Assembly: GCF_005508865.1 (NCBI RefSeq)
Contig: NZ_SCOM01000001.1
Location: forward strand, 1,178,001-1,242,000
From: Pseudomonas sp. F(2018)
GTDB taxonomy: Bacteria; Pseudomonadota; Gammaproteobacteria; Pseudomonadales; Pseudomonadaceae
DNA: 64,000 bases
Reading direction: 5' to 3'
This document shows, piece after piece, positions 27,601 through 35,884 of the stretch. A model generated the notes under the pieces. That model did no database searches. It was not told the DNA's origin and saw only the letters and a list, made by a program, of their open reading frames with translations. The translations under genes and the position numbers were made by a program. How positions within the stretch are numbered: the stretch's first letter is position 1; each line of letters begins with the position of its first letter.

Positions 27601-29536
27601 GCAGAAGGACCCGACCACGGTGATCGGCATCGGTGACATGGCCGGCGACGTGTTCGGCAACGGCCTGCTGCTGTCAGACCAGCTGCAGATGGTGGCGGCG
27701 TTCAACCACCAGCACATCTTCATCGACCCCAACCCGGATGCGGCCAAGAGCTTTGTCGAGCGCCAGCGCATGTTCGCCCTGCCGCGCTCGAGCTGGGCCG
27801 ACTACGACACCAAGCTGATCTCCGAAGGCGGCGGCATTTTCTTGCGCAGCGCCAAGAGCATCGCCATCACCCCGCAGATGAAGCAACGCTTCGACATCCA
27901 GGCCGACAAGCTGGCGCCCACCGAGCTGATCAACGCGCTGCTCAAGGCTCCGGTCGACCTGCTGTGGAACGGCGGCATCGGCACCTACGTGAAGTCCAGT
28001 CGCGAGACCCACGCCGACGTCGGCGACAAGGCCAACGACGGCCTGCGGGTCAATGGCAATGAGCTGCGCGCCAAGGTGGTGGGCGAGGGCGGCAACCTCG
28101 GCATGACCCAGCTCGGCCGCGTCGAGTACGGCCTCAACGGCGGCGCCAGTAACACCGACTTCATCGACAACGCCGGCGGGGTGGACTGCTCCGACCACGA
28201 GGTGAACATCAAGATCCTGCTCGGCGAGATCGTCGCCGCCGGTGACATGACCGGCAAGCAGCGCAACAAGCTGCTGGCCGAGATGACCGACGCGGTCGGC
28301 AACCTGGTGCTGGGCAACAACTACAAGCAGACCCAGGCCCTGTCCCTGGCCCAGCGCCGCGCCCGCGAGCGCCTGGCCGAGTACAAGCGCCTGATGGCCG
28401 CGCTGGAGGCCGCCGGCAAGCTGGACCGCGCCCTGGAGTTCCTGCCTACCGACGACGAGCTCAACGAGCGCGCCGCCAATGGCCGCGGCCTGACCCGGCC
28501 GGAGCTGTCGGTGCTGATCTCCTACAGCAAGATCGACCTCAAGGAAGCGCTGCTCAAATCCCTGGTGCCGGACGACGACTACCTGGCCCGCGAGATGGAA
28601 ACCGCCTTCCCGGCGCAGCTGACCAAGAAGTTCGGCGAGGCCATGCGTCGCCATCGCCTGAAGCGCGAGATCGTCAGCACCCAGATCGCCAACGACCTGG
28701 TCAACCACATGGGCATCACCTTCGTGCAGCGCCTGAAGGAGTCCACCGGCATGAGCGCGGCCAACGTCGCCGGCGCCTACGTCATCGTGCGCGACGTGTT
28801 CCGCCTGCCGCACTGGTGGAAGCAGATCGAGGCGCTGGACTACAAGGTGCCGGCCGAGCTGCAGCTGCAGCTGATGGACGAGCTGATGCGCCTGGGGCGT
28901 CGCGCCACCCGCTGGTTCCTGCGCAGCCGCCGCGAGGACCTGGACGCCGCCCGCGATGTCGGCCACTTCGCCCCGCGCGTGGCCGAGCTGGCCGGGCGCC
29001 TGGACGAACTGCTCGAAGGCCCGGCTCGCGAGCAGTGGCTGGCGCGCTACCAGAGCTTCGTCGAGGCCGGCACGCCGGAGGAGCTGGCCCGCGTGGTCGC
29101 CGGCACCAGCCACCTGTACACCCTGCTGCCGATCATCGAGGCCGCCGACGTCACCGGCCAGCCGGCGGCGGACGTAGCCACCGCCTACTTCGCCACCGGC
29201 GGGGCGCTGGAACTGTCCTGGTACCTGCAGCAGATCACCAACCTGCCGGTGGAGAACAACTGGCAGGCCCTGGCCCGCGAGGCGTTCCGCGACGACCTGG
29301 ACTGGCAGCAGCGGGCGATCACCATCGCCGTGCTGCAGATGGCCGACGGTCCGAAGGACATCGAGGAGCGGGTGAGCTTCTGGCTGGAGCAGCACAAGCC
29401 CCTGGTCCAACGCTGGCTGGCCATGCTCGCCGAGCTGCGCGCCGCCACCGGCACCGACTACGCCATGTACACCGTGGCCAGCCGCGAGCTGATGGACCTG
29501 GCGCAGAGCGACCAGCAGGGGGTGTGCATTCCCTGA
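24674..29536 (+). CDS. gdhB: NAD-specific glutamate dehydrogenase, 180-kDa class
   Basis: 1620 aa, the size of the arginine-activated NAD-GDH of P. aeruginosa. Converts glutamate to 2-oxoglutarate and ammonia in amino-acid catabolism. Long N-terminal regulatory region with ACT-like domains, then the catalytic domain with GAKGGF around residue 850 and the NAD-binding domain near GIGDMAGDVFGNG, and a C-terminal extension. GTGGAGC lies about 8 bases before the ATG. In P. aeruginosa the gene is under ArgR control; no such site was confirmed here. Monocistronic by spacing. Confidence 0.97.
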   Translation: MAFFTAASKADFQHQLQAALAQHVSDKALPQVALFAEQFFGIVSLDELTQRRLTDLAGSTLSSWRLLERFDVAKPVVRVYNPDYEKHGWQSTHTAVEVLHADLPFLVDSVRMELNRRGYSIHTLQNSVFSVKRKKSGELQELLSKGSSGKDVQHEALMYLEIDRCANVGELRALEKGIQEVLEEVRLAVADFQPMKARAEQLLAWLDKAKLKVDGAELAEVKTFLTWLLDNHFTFLGYEEFTVVDEKDGGHLVYDEASLLGLSKRLRSGLKKDELHIEKEALDYLRQPVLLSFAKAATPSRVHRPAYPDFVSIRELDAKGKVVKECRFMGLYTSSVYAESVSRIPYIRRKVAEISERSGFDRKAHLGKELEQVLEVLPRDDLFQTPVDELFNTAIAIVQIQERNKLRLFIRRDPYGRFAYCLAYVPRDVYSTETRLKIQQILMERLGASDCEFWTYFSESVLARVQFILKVDPKNRVQIDPARIEKEVIQACRSWKDDYASLIIESSGEAQGTQVLADFPKGFPAGYTERFAPHSAVVDMQHLLSLSDERQLVMSFYQPLAQGDQELHCKLYHADTPLPLSDVLPILENLGLRVLGEFPYKLRRADGREYWIHDFAFTTAEGVSVDIQQLNETLQDAFVQIVGGAAENDGFNRLVLTAAMPWRDVALLRAYARYLKQIRLGFDLGYIASTLVNHADIAKELVRLFRTRFYLARKLSAEDLEDKQQKLEQAILAALDNVAVLNEDRILRRYLDLIKATLRTNFFQNGADGQPKHYFSFKLNPRAIPEIPRPVPKFEIFVYCPRVEGVHLRFGDVARGGLRWSDREEDFRTEVLGLVKAQQVKNAVIVPMGAKGGFIPRRLPVGGNRDEVLAEGIACYRIFISGLLDITDNLKEGKVVPPENVVRHDPDDPYLVVAADKGTATFSDIANGIAIDYGFWLGDAFASGGSAGYDHKGMGITAKGGWVSVQRHFRERGIDVQKDPTTVIGIGDMAGDVFGNGLLLSDQLQMVAAFNHQHIFIDPNPDAAKSFVERQRMFALPRSSWADYDTKLISEGGGIFLRSAKSIAITPQMKQRFDIQADKLAPTELINALLKAPVDLLWNGGIGTYVKSSRETHADVGDKANDGLRVNGNELRAKVVGEGGNLGMTQLGRVEYGLNGGASNTDFIDNAGGVDCSDHEVNIKILLGEIVAAGDMTGKQRNKLLAEMTDAVGNLVLGNNYKQTQALSLAQRRARERLAEYKRLMAALEAAGKLDRALEFLPTDDELNERAANGRGLTRPELSVLISYSKIDLKEALLKSLVPDDDYLAREMETAFPAQLTKKFGEAMRRHRLKREIVSTQIANDLVNHMGITFVQRLKESTGMSAANVAGAYVIVRDVFRLPHWWKQIEALDYKVPAELQLQLMDELMRLGRRATRWFLRSRREDLDAARDVGHFAPRVAELAGRLDELLEGPAREQWLARYQSFVEAGTPEELARVVAGTSHLYTLLPIIEAADVTGQPAADVATAYFATGGALELSWYLQQITNLPVENNWQALAREAFRDDLDWQQRAITIAVLQMADGPKDIEERVSFWLEQHKPLVQRWLAMLAELRAATGTDYAMYTVASRELMDLAQSDQQGVCIP

Positions 29537-29692
29537 GGCACCAGCCTCTTTGCGGAGGTGGGGAGAGGGCCGGCACTAGCCGGCCTTCTTCGCCTCGGTT
29601 AGCCTGCTCCAAACAATTAAGTTCGCCAGACAAGGATGGTCCCGCATATCGGCACGGGCCTTGCCTTGCCAAGCGGACAACGGAGAGTAGTC

Positions 29693-30415
29693 ATGACCGA
29701 CATCCTGATTCTGACCCACGTCGATTATTGTGCTCCGGGCCACCTCGCCACCGTTCTGGACGAGCAGGGCCTCGACTTCACGGTGCTGCGCACCGACCTC
29801 GACGAGCTCGACGGGTACGACCTGGATCGCCCCCGCGCGGTGGCGGTGATGGGCGGGCCAATGAGCGTCAACGACGACCTGCCCTGGATCGGGGCGGAAA
29901 TCGCCGCGCTGCAGCACTTCATTCGCCGCGACATCCCCATCATCGGTCACTGCCTGGGCGGCCAGCTGATCGCCAAGGCGTTGGGCGCCGCCGTGCACCG
30001 CATGCCCTACACCGAGGTGGGCTGGCAGCCGCTGGTGCGGCGTGACAGTGGCAGCCCCTGGCTGGCGCACCTGCCCAAGGAATTCCCCGTCTACCAGTGG
30101 CACAGCGATACCTTCGAACTGCCGTCCGGTGCCGAGTGGTTGCTGTCCAGTCCCTGGTGTCCGAACCAGGCCTTCGCCTGGGGCGACAAGGTGCTGGCCC
30201 TGCAGGGGCATCCGGAAGTCACCGAGGGTCTGGTGCGCTGGTGGTTGCAGGACTGGGCGCACCTGCTCGACGAGACCCAGGCCAGCCAGCAGGGCAAGCG
30301 GCAGATGCTCGCCGACCTGCCGGCGCGCATCGCGTCGCTGAACAAGGTGGCCGAGGGCTTCTATCAGCACTGGCTGCGCCTGGCCTTCGGCGAGCCGGTG
30401 GCCCAGGCGGTCTGA
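29693..30415 (+). CDS. Class I glutamine amidotransferase-like protein
   Basis: 240 aa. The nucleophile elbow GHCLGGQL puts the catalytic Cys at residue 87, and the His/Glu pair is in LQGHPEVTE near residue 180. Such stand-alone GATase proteins resemble GMP synthase N-terminal domains and gamma-glutamyl hydrolases of amine catabolism. The ATG at 29693 follows GGAGAG; a longer frame from 29636 was rejected. Sits 156 bases after gdhB. Confidence 0.88.
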   Translation: MTDILILTHVDYCAPGHLATVLDEQGLDFTVLRTDLDELDGYDLDRPRAVAVMGGPMSVNDDLPWIGAEIAALQHFIRRDIPIIGHCLGGQLIAKALGAAVHRMPYTEVGWQPLVRRDSGSPWLAHLPKEFPVYQWHSDTFELPSGAEWLLSSPWCPNQAFAWGDKVLALQGHPEVTEGLVRWWLQDWAHLLDETQASQQGKRQMLADLPARIASLNKVAEGFYQHWLRLAFGEPVAQAV

Positions 30416-30429
30416 GGCGGCATAAAAAA

Positions 30430-30448
30430 GGCCGCCTCGTGGGCGGCC
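30430..30448 (-). terminator. GC hairpin with T tract on the minus strand
   Basis: GGCCGCC (30430-30436) and GGCGGCC (30442-30448) pair perfectly around a 5-base loop. The six A residues before it (30424-30429) become a T tract on the minus strand, so it is oriented as a terminator for minus-strand transcription, although no minus-strand gene is nearby; it may also stop plus-strand transcripts weakly. Confidence 0.5.
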
Positions 30449-30648
30449 AGGGAGCCAGTCGGCTAGGGGAGGCCGACTGAAGAGCAATGGGCAAGCTCGC
30501 CTGGCCTTGTGAGCCGAGCGAGCCGGGCTTGCGCCCGACGCTGCGCAGTCTGCCCGCGCGCCTGCCGCCACGGAAATCGAGTCTGCCTATACCGCTCATA
30601 GAAATGCTGCCATGCCGTGGGGCGTGGCCCGCCAGGGGGCGTACAAAG

Positions 30649-30665
30649 CGCCCCATGCTGGTGCG
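30649..30665 (+). promoter_or_regulatory. NtrC-like activator site
   Basis: CGCCCCATGCTGGTGCG matches the 17-bp NtrC consensus TGCACCA-N3-TGGTGCA at 11 of 14 defined positions. It ends about 50 bases upstream of a sigma-54 promoter, a normal place for an NtrC enhancer. Match by eye only. Confidence 0.4.
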
Positions 30666-30716
30666 GTGCGCTTCGCTTCAATATTCAACTGATTGAAATC
30701 GTTGGATAAATTTCTG

Positions 30717-30732
30717 TGGCACGGCCCTTGCG
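30717..30732 (+). promoter_or_regulatory. Sigma-54 promoter of the ATP-grasp operon
   Basis: TGGCACG-GCCC-TTGC carries the invariant GG and GC of the -24/-12 class at the correct 10-base spacing. A start near 30743 would give a leader of about 24 bases before the ATG at 30767, with AAGGAG in it. The rest of the 351-base gap (30416-30766) shows only the hairpin at 30430 and the NtrC-like site. Confidence 0.8.
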
Positions 30733-30766
30733 ATGACTCTCCTGTCCGGGTGACAAGGAGTACGGC

Positions 30767-32176
30767 ATGGCCCGCACTTTCTACAATGAGATGTACGACG
30801 CGAGCGGCGCAGTCCGCCCGCACTATCGGGAGTTTGCCCGCTGGTTGGCGGATACCCCCGAGGAGCTCCTGGCTCAGCGCCGCCGCGAGGCCGACCTGCT
30901 GTTCCACCGCGCCGGTATCACCTTCACCCTCTACGGGGACGAGCAGGGCACCGAGCGCCTGATCCCCTTCGACACCGTTCCCCGCAGCATCCCCGCCAGC
31001 GAGTGGCGCATCGTCGAGTCCGGCTGCATCCAGCGGGTCAAGGCGCTGAACATGTTCCTCGCCGATATCTACCACGAGCAGCGCATCCTCAAGACCGGCA
31101 TCATCCCGGCCGAGCAGGTACTGGCCAACGAGGGCTACCAGCTGGCGATGCAGGGCCTCGACCTGCACCGCGACATCTACGCCCACATCGCCGGGGTCGA
31201 CCTGGTGCGCGACGGCGACGGCACCTACTACGTGCTGGAAGACAATCTGCGTACGCCGAGCGGCGTCAGCTACATGCTCGAAGACCGCAAGATGATGATG
31301 CGCCTGTTCCCCGAGCTGTTCTCCATGCAGCGCGTGGCGCCCATCGACCACTACCCGAGCCTGCTGCTGGATACGCTGAAGAGCTCCAGCCCGATCGACA
31401 GTCCCAGCGTGGTGGTACTCACCCCGGGCCGCTTCAACAGCGCCTACTTCGAGCACGCCTTCCTGGCCCGCGAGATGGGCGTGGAGCTGGTGGAGGGCGC
31501 CGACCTGTTCGTGCGTGACGACAGGGTATTCATGCGCACCACCTCCGGTCCGCAACCGGTGGACGTGATCTACCGCCGCCTGGACGACGCCTTCCTCGAC
31601 CCGCTGGCCTTCAATCCGGACTCCATGCTCGGCGTGCCCGGCCTGCTGGCCGCCTACCGCAGCGGCAACCTGGTGCTGGCCAACGCGGTCGGCACCGGGG
31701 TGGCGGACGACAAGTCGATCTACCCCTACGTCGGCGAGATGATCCGCTTCTACCTAGACGAGGAGCCGATCCTCAAGAACGTGCCCACCTGGCAGTGCCG
31801 CAAGCCCGACGAGTTGTCCCACGTGCTGGCCAACCTGCCCGAGCTGGTGGTCAAGGAAACCCAGGGCTCCGGCGGCTACGGCATGCTGGTCGGCCCGGCC
31901 GCCACCCGCGCCGAGATCGAGGCCTTCCGCGAGCGCCTGAAAGCGCGGCCGGAAGCCTATATCGCCCAGCCCACCCTGAGCCTGTCGACCTGCCCGACCT
32001 TCGTCGAGAGCGGCATCGCCCCGCGCCATATCGACCTGCGCCCGTTCGTGCTGTCCGGCCGCGAGACCCGCCTGGTGCCCGGTGGCCTGACCCGCGTGGC
32101 GCTGCGCGAGGGCTCGCTGGTGGTCAACTCGTCCCAGGGTGGCGGCACCAAGGACACCTGGGTGGTGGAGGACTGA
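30767..32176 (+). CDS. Circularly permuted type 2 ATP-grasp protein
   Basis: 469 aa. The family signature is visible: LEDNLRTPSGVSYMLEDR near residue 160, RRLDDAFLDPL, KETQGSGGYGMLVGP and the C-terminal LRPFVLSG with NSSQGGGTKDTW. These proteins are predicted ATP-dependent ligases that attach amino acids or peptides; they nearly always sit beside an alpha-E protein and a transglutaminase, as here. First gene of an operon with a sigma-54 promoter. The substrate is not known. Confidence 0.93.
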   Translation: MARTFYNEMYDASGAVRPHYREFARWLADTPEELLAQRRREADLLFHRAGITFTLYGDEQGTERLIPFDTVPRSIPASEWRIVESGCIQRVKALNMFLADIYHEQRILKTGIIPAEQVLANEGYQLAMQGLDLHRDIYAHIAGVDLVRDGDGTYYVLEDNLRTPSGVSYMLEDRKMMMRLFPELFSMQRVAPIDHYPSLLLDTLKSSSPIDSPSVVVLTPGRFNSAYFEHAFLAREMGVELVEGADLFVRDDRVFMRTTSGPQPVDVIYRRLDDAFLDPLAFNPDSMLGVPGLLAAYRSGNLVLANAVGTGVADDKSIYPYVGEMIRFYLDEEPILKNVPTWQCRKPDELSHVLANLPELVVKETQGSGGYGMLVGPAATRAEIEAFRERLKARPEAYIAQPTLSLSTCPTFVESGIAPRHIDLRPFVLSGRETRLVPGGLTRVALREGSLVVNSSQGGGTKDTWVVED

Positions 32177-32178
32177 GC

Positions 32179-33129
32179 ATGCTGAGTAGAACTGCCTCCG
32201 ACCTGTACTGGATGTCGCGCTACCTGGAGCGTGCCGAGAACCTCGCGCGCATGCTCGACGTCAGCTATTCGCTGTCGCTGATGCCGCAGGACGGCCGTGG
32301 CGACGGCCTCGACGAACTGGCCCTGCCGCTGCTGATCACCGGTACCCTGGACGACTACCTGAGCCGCCACGGGCAGATGCACGCCGAGCGCATGCTGCAC
32401 TTCTTCGCCCTCGACGCGGAGAACCCGGCGAGCATCTATTGCTGCCTGCAGGGCGCACGGGCCAACGCCCACGCCGTACGCGGGCGGATCACCGCCGACA
32501 TGTGGGAGAACATCAACGCCACCTGGCTGGAGATACGCGGCATCGCCGCCGAGGGCCTGGGGCGCTACGGCATCAGCCGCTTCTGCGAGTGGGTCAAGGA
32601 GCGCTCGCACCTGTTCCGCGGCGCCACCTTCGGCACCATCATGCGTGGCGAGGCCTACCGCTTCATCCGCCTGGGTACCTTTATCGAGCGCGCCGACAAC
32701 ACCCTGCGCCTGCTCGATGCGCGCTACGAGATGCTCGGCGAGGCCGCCGACGAGGTCAGCGACACCTCGGCCCGCGGCTACTACGAGTGGAGCGCGCTGC
32801 TGCGTGCGCTGTCGTCCTTCGAGGCCTTCACCGAGATCTACCGCGGCTCGCCGAGCACCCACAAGATCGCCGAACTGCTGCTGTTGCGCCCCGAGGTGCC
32901 GCGTTCGCTGCGCGCCTGCATGGAGGAGCTCAACCTGATGCTCGCCGGCCTGCCCGGCGACAACGGCCGCTCGGCCCAGCGCATGGCCGCCGAGCTGGAC
33001 GCGCGCCTGCGCTACACCAGCATCGACGAGGTCCTCGACGAGGGCCTGCACACCTGGCTCACCGATTTCATCCTGCTCGTCCGTCAGTTGGGCAGCTCCA
33101 TCCACACGTCCTATCTGGAGGTCGTATGA
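32179..33129 (+). CDS. Alpha-E domain protein
   Basis: 316 aa, all-helical. MLSRTASDLYWMSRYLERAE is the standard start of the alpha-E (DUF403) family, followed by the RGEAYRFIRLGTFIERADN segment rich in Glu. Begins 2 bases after the ATP-grasp gene and ends by an ATGA overlap with the transglutaminase gene. The family is known only from its constant partnership with these two genes. A longer frame from 31795 overlaps the ATP-grasp gene and is a shadow. Confidence 0.93.
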   Translation: MLSRTASDLYWMSRYLERAENLARMLDVSYSLSLMPQDGRGDGLDELALPLLITGTLDDYLSRHGQMHAERMLHFFALDAENPASIYCCLQGARANAHAVRGRITADMWENINATWLEIRGIAAEGLGRYGISRFCEWVKERSHLFRGATFGTIMRGEAYRFIRLGTFIERADNTLRLLDARYEMLGEAADEVSDTSARGYYEWSALLRALSSFEAFTEIYRGSPSTHKIAELLLLRPEVPRSLRACMEELNLMLAGLPGDNGRSAQRMAAELDARLRYTSIDEVLDEGLHTWLTDFILLVRQLGSSIHTSYLEVV

Positions 33130-33926
33130 GACTCTCGATCCGCCACGACACCACCTACAACTACGACGACCAGGTGCGCGCGAGCATCCAGTACTTGCGC
33201 CTGACCCCGCAGGAGAGCGCGCGCCAGCGGGTGATCAGCTGGCAGCTCGACCTGCCGCGCCCGGTGCGCGCCCAGCGCGATCCCTACGGCAATATCCTGC
33301 ATGTGCTGACCCTGGACGAGCCGCACGAGGCGCTGGTGATCGGCGCCCGTGGCCAGGTGGAGATCGACGAAAACTGCGAGTCCGAGCGCGACAGCCGCTC
33401 GGCCCTGCCGTATCTGCGCAGTACGCGCCTGACCCAGGCCGACGACGCCCTGCGCGAGTTCGCCCGGGCCAGCAGCGCCGGGCGCAACGACCGCGACGGC
33501 CTGGTCGACCTGATGCACGGCCTGCATGCGCAGATGCCCTACACGCCGGGCGCCACCCAGGTGGACAGCACGGCGGCCGAGGCTTTCGCCGGCCGCGCCG
33601 GAGTCTGCCAGGACCATACCCATGCCTTCCTGGCCTGTACCCGCAGCCTGGGGGTTCCGGCGCGCTATGTGTCGGGCTACCTGTACACCGAGGACAGCGG
33701 ACATCTGGCCAGCCATGCCTGGGCCGAGGCCTGGCTGGGCGACGCCTGGTACAGCTTCGATGTGACCAACGAGCTGGCGCGGCCGGAGCGGCATCTGAAA
33801 CTGGCGGTGGGGCTGGATTATCTGGATGCCTGCCCGGTGCGCGGGATGCGCCGGGGGGGTGGTGGCGAGCAGATGCATGCGCGGGTGAATGTGGCGGCGT
33901 TGATGCAGACGCAACAGCAGCAGTGA
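33126..33926 (+). CDS. Transglutaminase-like cysteine protease-fold protein
   Basis: 266 aa. N-terminal beta domain typical of bacterial transglutaminase-like proteins (MRLSIRHDTTYNYD), then the catalytic core. The triad is readable: Cys161 in AGVCQDHTH, His197 in SHAWAEAW and Asp212 in FDVTNE. With the ATP-grasp and alpha-E genes it forms a set predicted to make and cut a peptide-like bond. Last gene of the operon. Confidence 0.93.
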   Translation: MRLSIRHDTTYNYDDQVRASIQYLRLTPQESARQRVISWQLDLPRPVRAQRDPYGNILHVLTLDEPHEALVIGARGQVEIDENCESERDSRSALPYLRSTRLTQADDALREFARASSAGRNDRDGLVDLMHGLHAQMPYTPGATQVDSTAAEAFAGRAGVCQDHTHAFLACTRSLGVPARYVSGYLYTEDSGHLASHAWAEAWLGDAWYSFDVTNELARPERHLKLAVGLDYLDACPVRGMRRGGGGEQMHARVNVAALMQTQQQQ

Positions 33927-33957
33927 GGCGAGCGCCGCAGAGCCCGACCAGAGGCGA

Positions 33958-34368
33958 CTAGGGGCTGACCAGCACGAAGGCCGCGGTGGCGCGGAACAGT
34001 CCGGCCGCCTGGTCCAGCATGCCCAGGCTCTTGTCGCGCCGCTCGGGCGGTTCCGATTGCAACTGGCCGTACAGCTGCTCGATCTGCCAGACCTCCTTGA
34101 GCTGGTCGGCCAGCTCCGTGGCTTTGGCCTCGCCGATCAGGTCACCGATGGCCTGGACCATATGGTCGGCATGGCTGAGCAGTTCCTGGCAGGTGCCATG
34201 CGGGTAGCTGCCCTGCTTCAGCGCAGCGCTGGTGGCCTCGATGGTCTGGGCGATGCCGCCGATAAATGCCGCCACCTGTTGCTTGCGGCCCTGGCGCGCG
34301 CTGGAAAGCGTGTCGCGCAGCTTGAACAGTACCGATCCCACCTCGAACAGCGACTCGACGATTCCCAT
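33958..34368 (-). CDS. Hypothetical helical protein
   Basis: 136 aa, soluble, helical throughout by composition. Begins MGIVESLFEVGSVLFKLRDT; no domain recognised. Convergent with the transglutaminase gene. The start is the only good one, and the 336-base gap upstream carries 19-bp tandem repeats that could be its control region. Confidence 0.7.
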   Translation of the reverse strand: MGIVESLFEVGSVLFKLRDTLSSARQGRKQQVAAFIGGIAQTIEATSAALKQGSYPHGTCQELLSHADHMVQAIGDLIGEAKATELADQLKEVWQIEQLYGQLQSEPPERRDKSLGMLDQAAGLFRATAAFVLVSP

Positions 34369-34495
34369 TGGCCTGGCTCCTCTGTGCGTCCTGCATGGCG
34401 CAAGGGAAACGCTAGCCCGCGCCGCCGCGGGCAGCGGTTCATTTCGCGCTTAGCCAGGCCCTGCCCATAGCCAACCAACAGCACCGCAATGGCCG

Positions 34496-34607
34496 TGGAT
34501 AGGCAGGGCGACCTCGAATATGTCGGGCGCTCGGATAGGTAGGGTGACCACGGATAGGTAGGGTGACCTCGGACAGGTAGGGTGCACTCGGACAGGTAGG
34601 GTGTACT
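34496..34607. repeat. 19-bp tandem repeats
   Basis: Four contiguous 19-bp units start at 34532, 34551, 34570 and 34589, of the form CGGA(T/C)AGGTAGGGTG(A/C/T)(C/A)C(A/T). A fifth, more diverged copy lies at 34496-34514, and a degenerate 17-base unit at 34515-34531 fills the space. The rest of the 34369-34704 gap shows nothing else. No gene crosses it; frames reading through give repetitive Thr-Tyr-Pro-Ser strings. Confidence 0.85.
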
Positions 34608-34704
34608 CGCCGAAGGCAGTACACCAATCGCCGCTCCAGCCTCGCTCGACTTCGAGCCCCTTCCCGAAGCCGAGCTAAGCAGCGCCGCGTGCGTGGACTG
34701 CTGC

Positions 34705-35811
34705 TCAGTCCAGCACCACCGCATTGCCTGCCAGCGGGTCGATATCGCCGGCGATCAACGCCTCGGCCAGCTGTTGCGCAGCGGGCAGGCCGACATGCTG
34801 GTCCACCCGCATCCATGGCTTCTGCGCGTCGCCCACGCGGCGGATAAAGGCCAGCTGCGCCTCGTTGAACTTGCGGGTGACCTCGGCCGCACCCCAGTCG
34901 GCGTTGCGTTTCTTGATCTGGTAGGGCGCGAAGTAGGGCTGCGGCTGCGGGCCGGGCAACTGCAGGTCGGCGCCGCCGATATGCTCGTGGCTCTGCGCCG
35001 AGCCGGCATAGCAGTCGTGCACCAGGGTGCCGGCGAAGTGCCGGTGGATGCGTGCACGCAGCTCGCGGTTGCCGGAGAAGTCCACGTACAGGGTCGGCCG
35101 GCTCGGGTCCAGGCTTTCCAGCTGGCTGTAGTCCAGCGCGCTCTGGTAGCAGCCCAGCTGTTCGACGAACCCGGTGTTGCTCGCCGAGGTCAGGCCGACC
35201 AGCGCCACGCGCGGGTTGTCCTGAAGGCAGAAGGCGGTGCCGTAGGCGGTCTTGCTCGATGCGCTGGAGATCACCACCTGGCGCGCGCCGAAGAAGTCGT
35301 TGTCCTCGAGGAAGTCCGCCAGCATGAACGAGGTGATGAACAGCGGACGCAGCAGCATCTGGTAGTGCTCGTCGGCGGCGCGGTAGGCGGCGTCGGTGCT
35401 GGTGCGCTGGTACTGGTTGTACGCCGAGGTCAGCTCCAGGCGGTGGGCGGCGCCGTCGTAGAAGCCACGCTCGCTGACCCGCACCGGCTGCATGACCACA
35501 TGGCTGGCGATCGGCCAGAAGCCGTAGAAGCGCTCGCCCTTGGCCAGCCCCTCGACGGTGGACTCGACCACCTCGGCAAAGCCCCAGGCCGGCATGTGGA
35601 ACCACTCGCTGTCGCCGGTCGGGTAGAAGTCCCAGTAGCGCAGGTGCGGGGTCTCGCCGAAGGCCGCGTAGGTGATGTTGTTGGTGGTCAGCGCCAGGCG
35701 GCTGATGCGCAGCAGGGCCTCGCCCTCCCTGAGCGCCGGCAGCTCGCGGCTGTGGATGCGGGTCTGTTGCAGGTCGGCCTTGTTGTTCTGCAGCTGGCTG
35801 ATTAGGGTCAT
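34705..35811 (-). CDS. DUF2855 family protein
   Basis: 368 aa. Begins MTLISQLQNNKADLQQTR. LALTTNNITYAAFGE, FYGFWPIASHVVMQP and ISSASSKTAYGTAF resemble a medium-chain dehydrogenase/quinone-reductase-like fold as in DUF2855; no catalytic residues or cofactor motif are clear. The ATG at 35811 is preferred to an in-frame ATG 171 bases upstream which runs into the TetR control region. Divergent from the TetR gene at 35885, its likely regulator. Confidence 0.85.
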   Translation of the reverse strand: MTLISQLQNNKADLQQTRIHSRELPALREGEALLRISRLALTTNNITYAAFGETPHLRYWDFYPTGDSEWFHMPAWGFAEVVESTVEGLAKGERFYGFWPIASHVVMQPVRVSERGFYDGAAHRLELTSAYNQYQRTSTDAAYRAADEHYQMLLRPLFITSFMLADFLEDNDFFGARQVVISSASSKTAYGTAFCLQDNPRVALVGLTSASNTGFVEQLGCYQSALDYSQLESLDPSRPTLYVDFSGNRELRARIHRHFAGTLVHDCYAGSAQSHEHIGGADLQLPGPQPQPYFAPYQIKKRNADWGAAEVTRKFNEAQLAFIRRVGDAQKPWMRVDQHVGLPAAQQLAEALIAGDIDPLAGNAVVLD

Positions 35812-35884
35812 CTGGGCACCTTGGCTCGTGAGTCGACGGGGAAATGACTGTAGCCTTTGCCCCTCAGCCCCGGGTTCGGATTCC

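Noticed and set aside
30416..30766. A sRNA gene in the gap before the ATP-grasp operon
   Set aside because: The GC hairpin at 30430 has its T tract on the minus strand and there is no clear promoter for a separate transcript; the sigma-54 promoter explains the other end of the gap.
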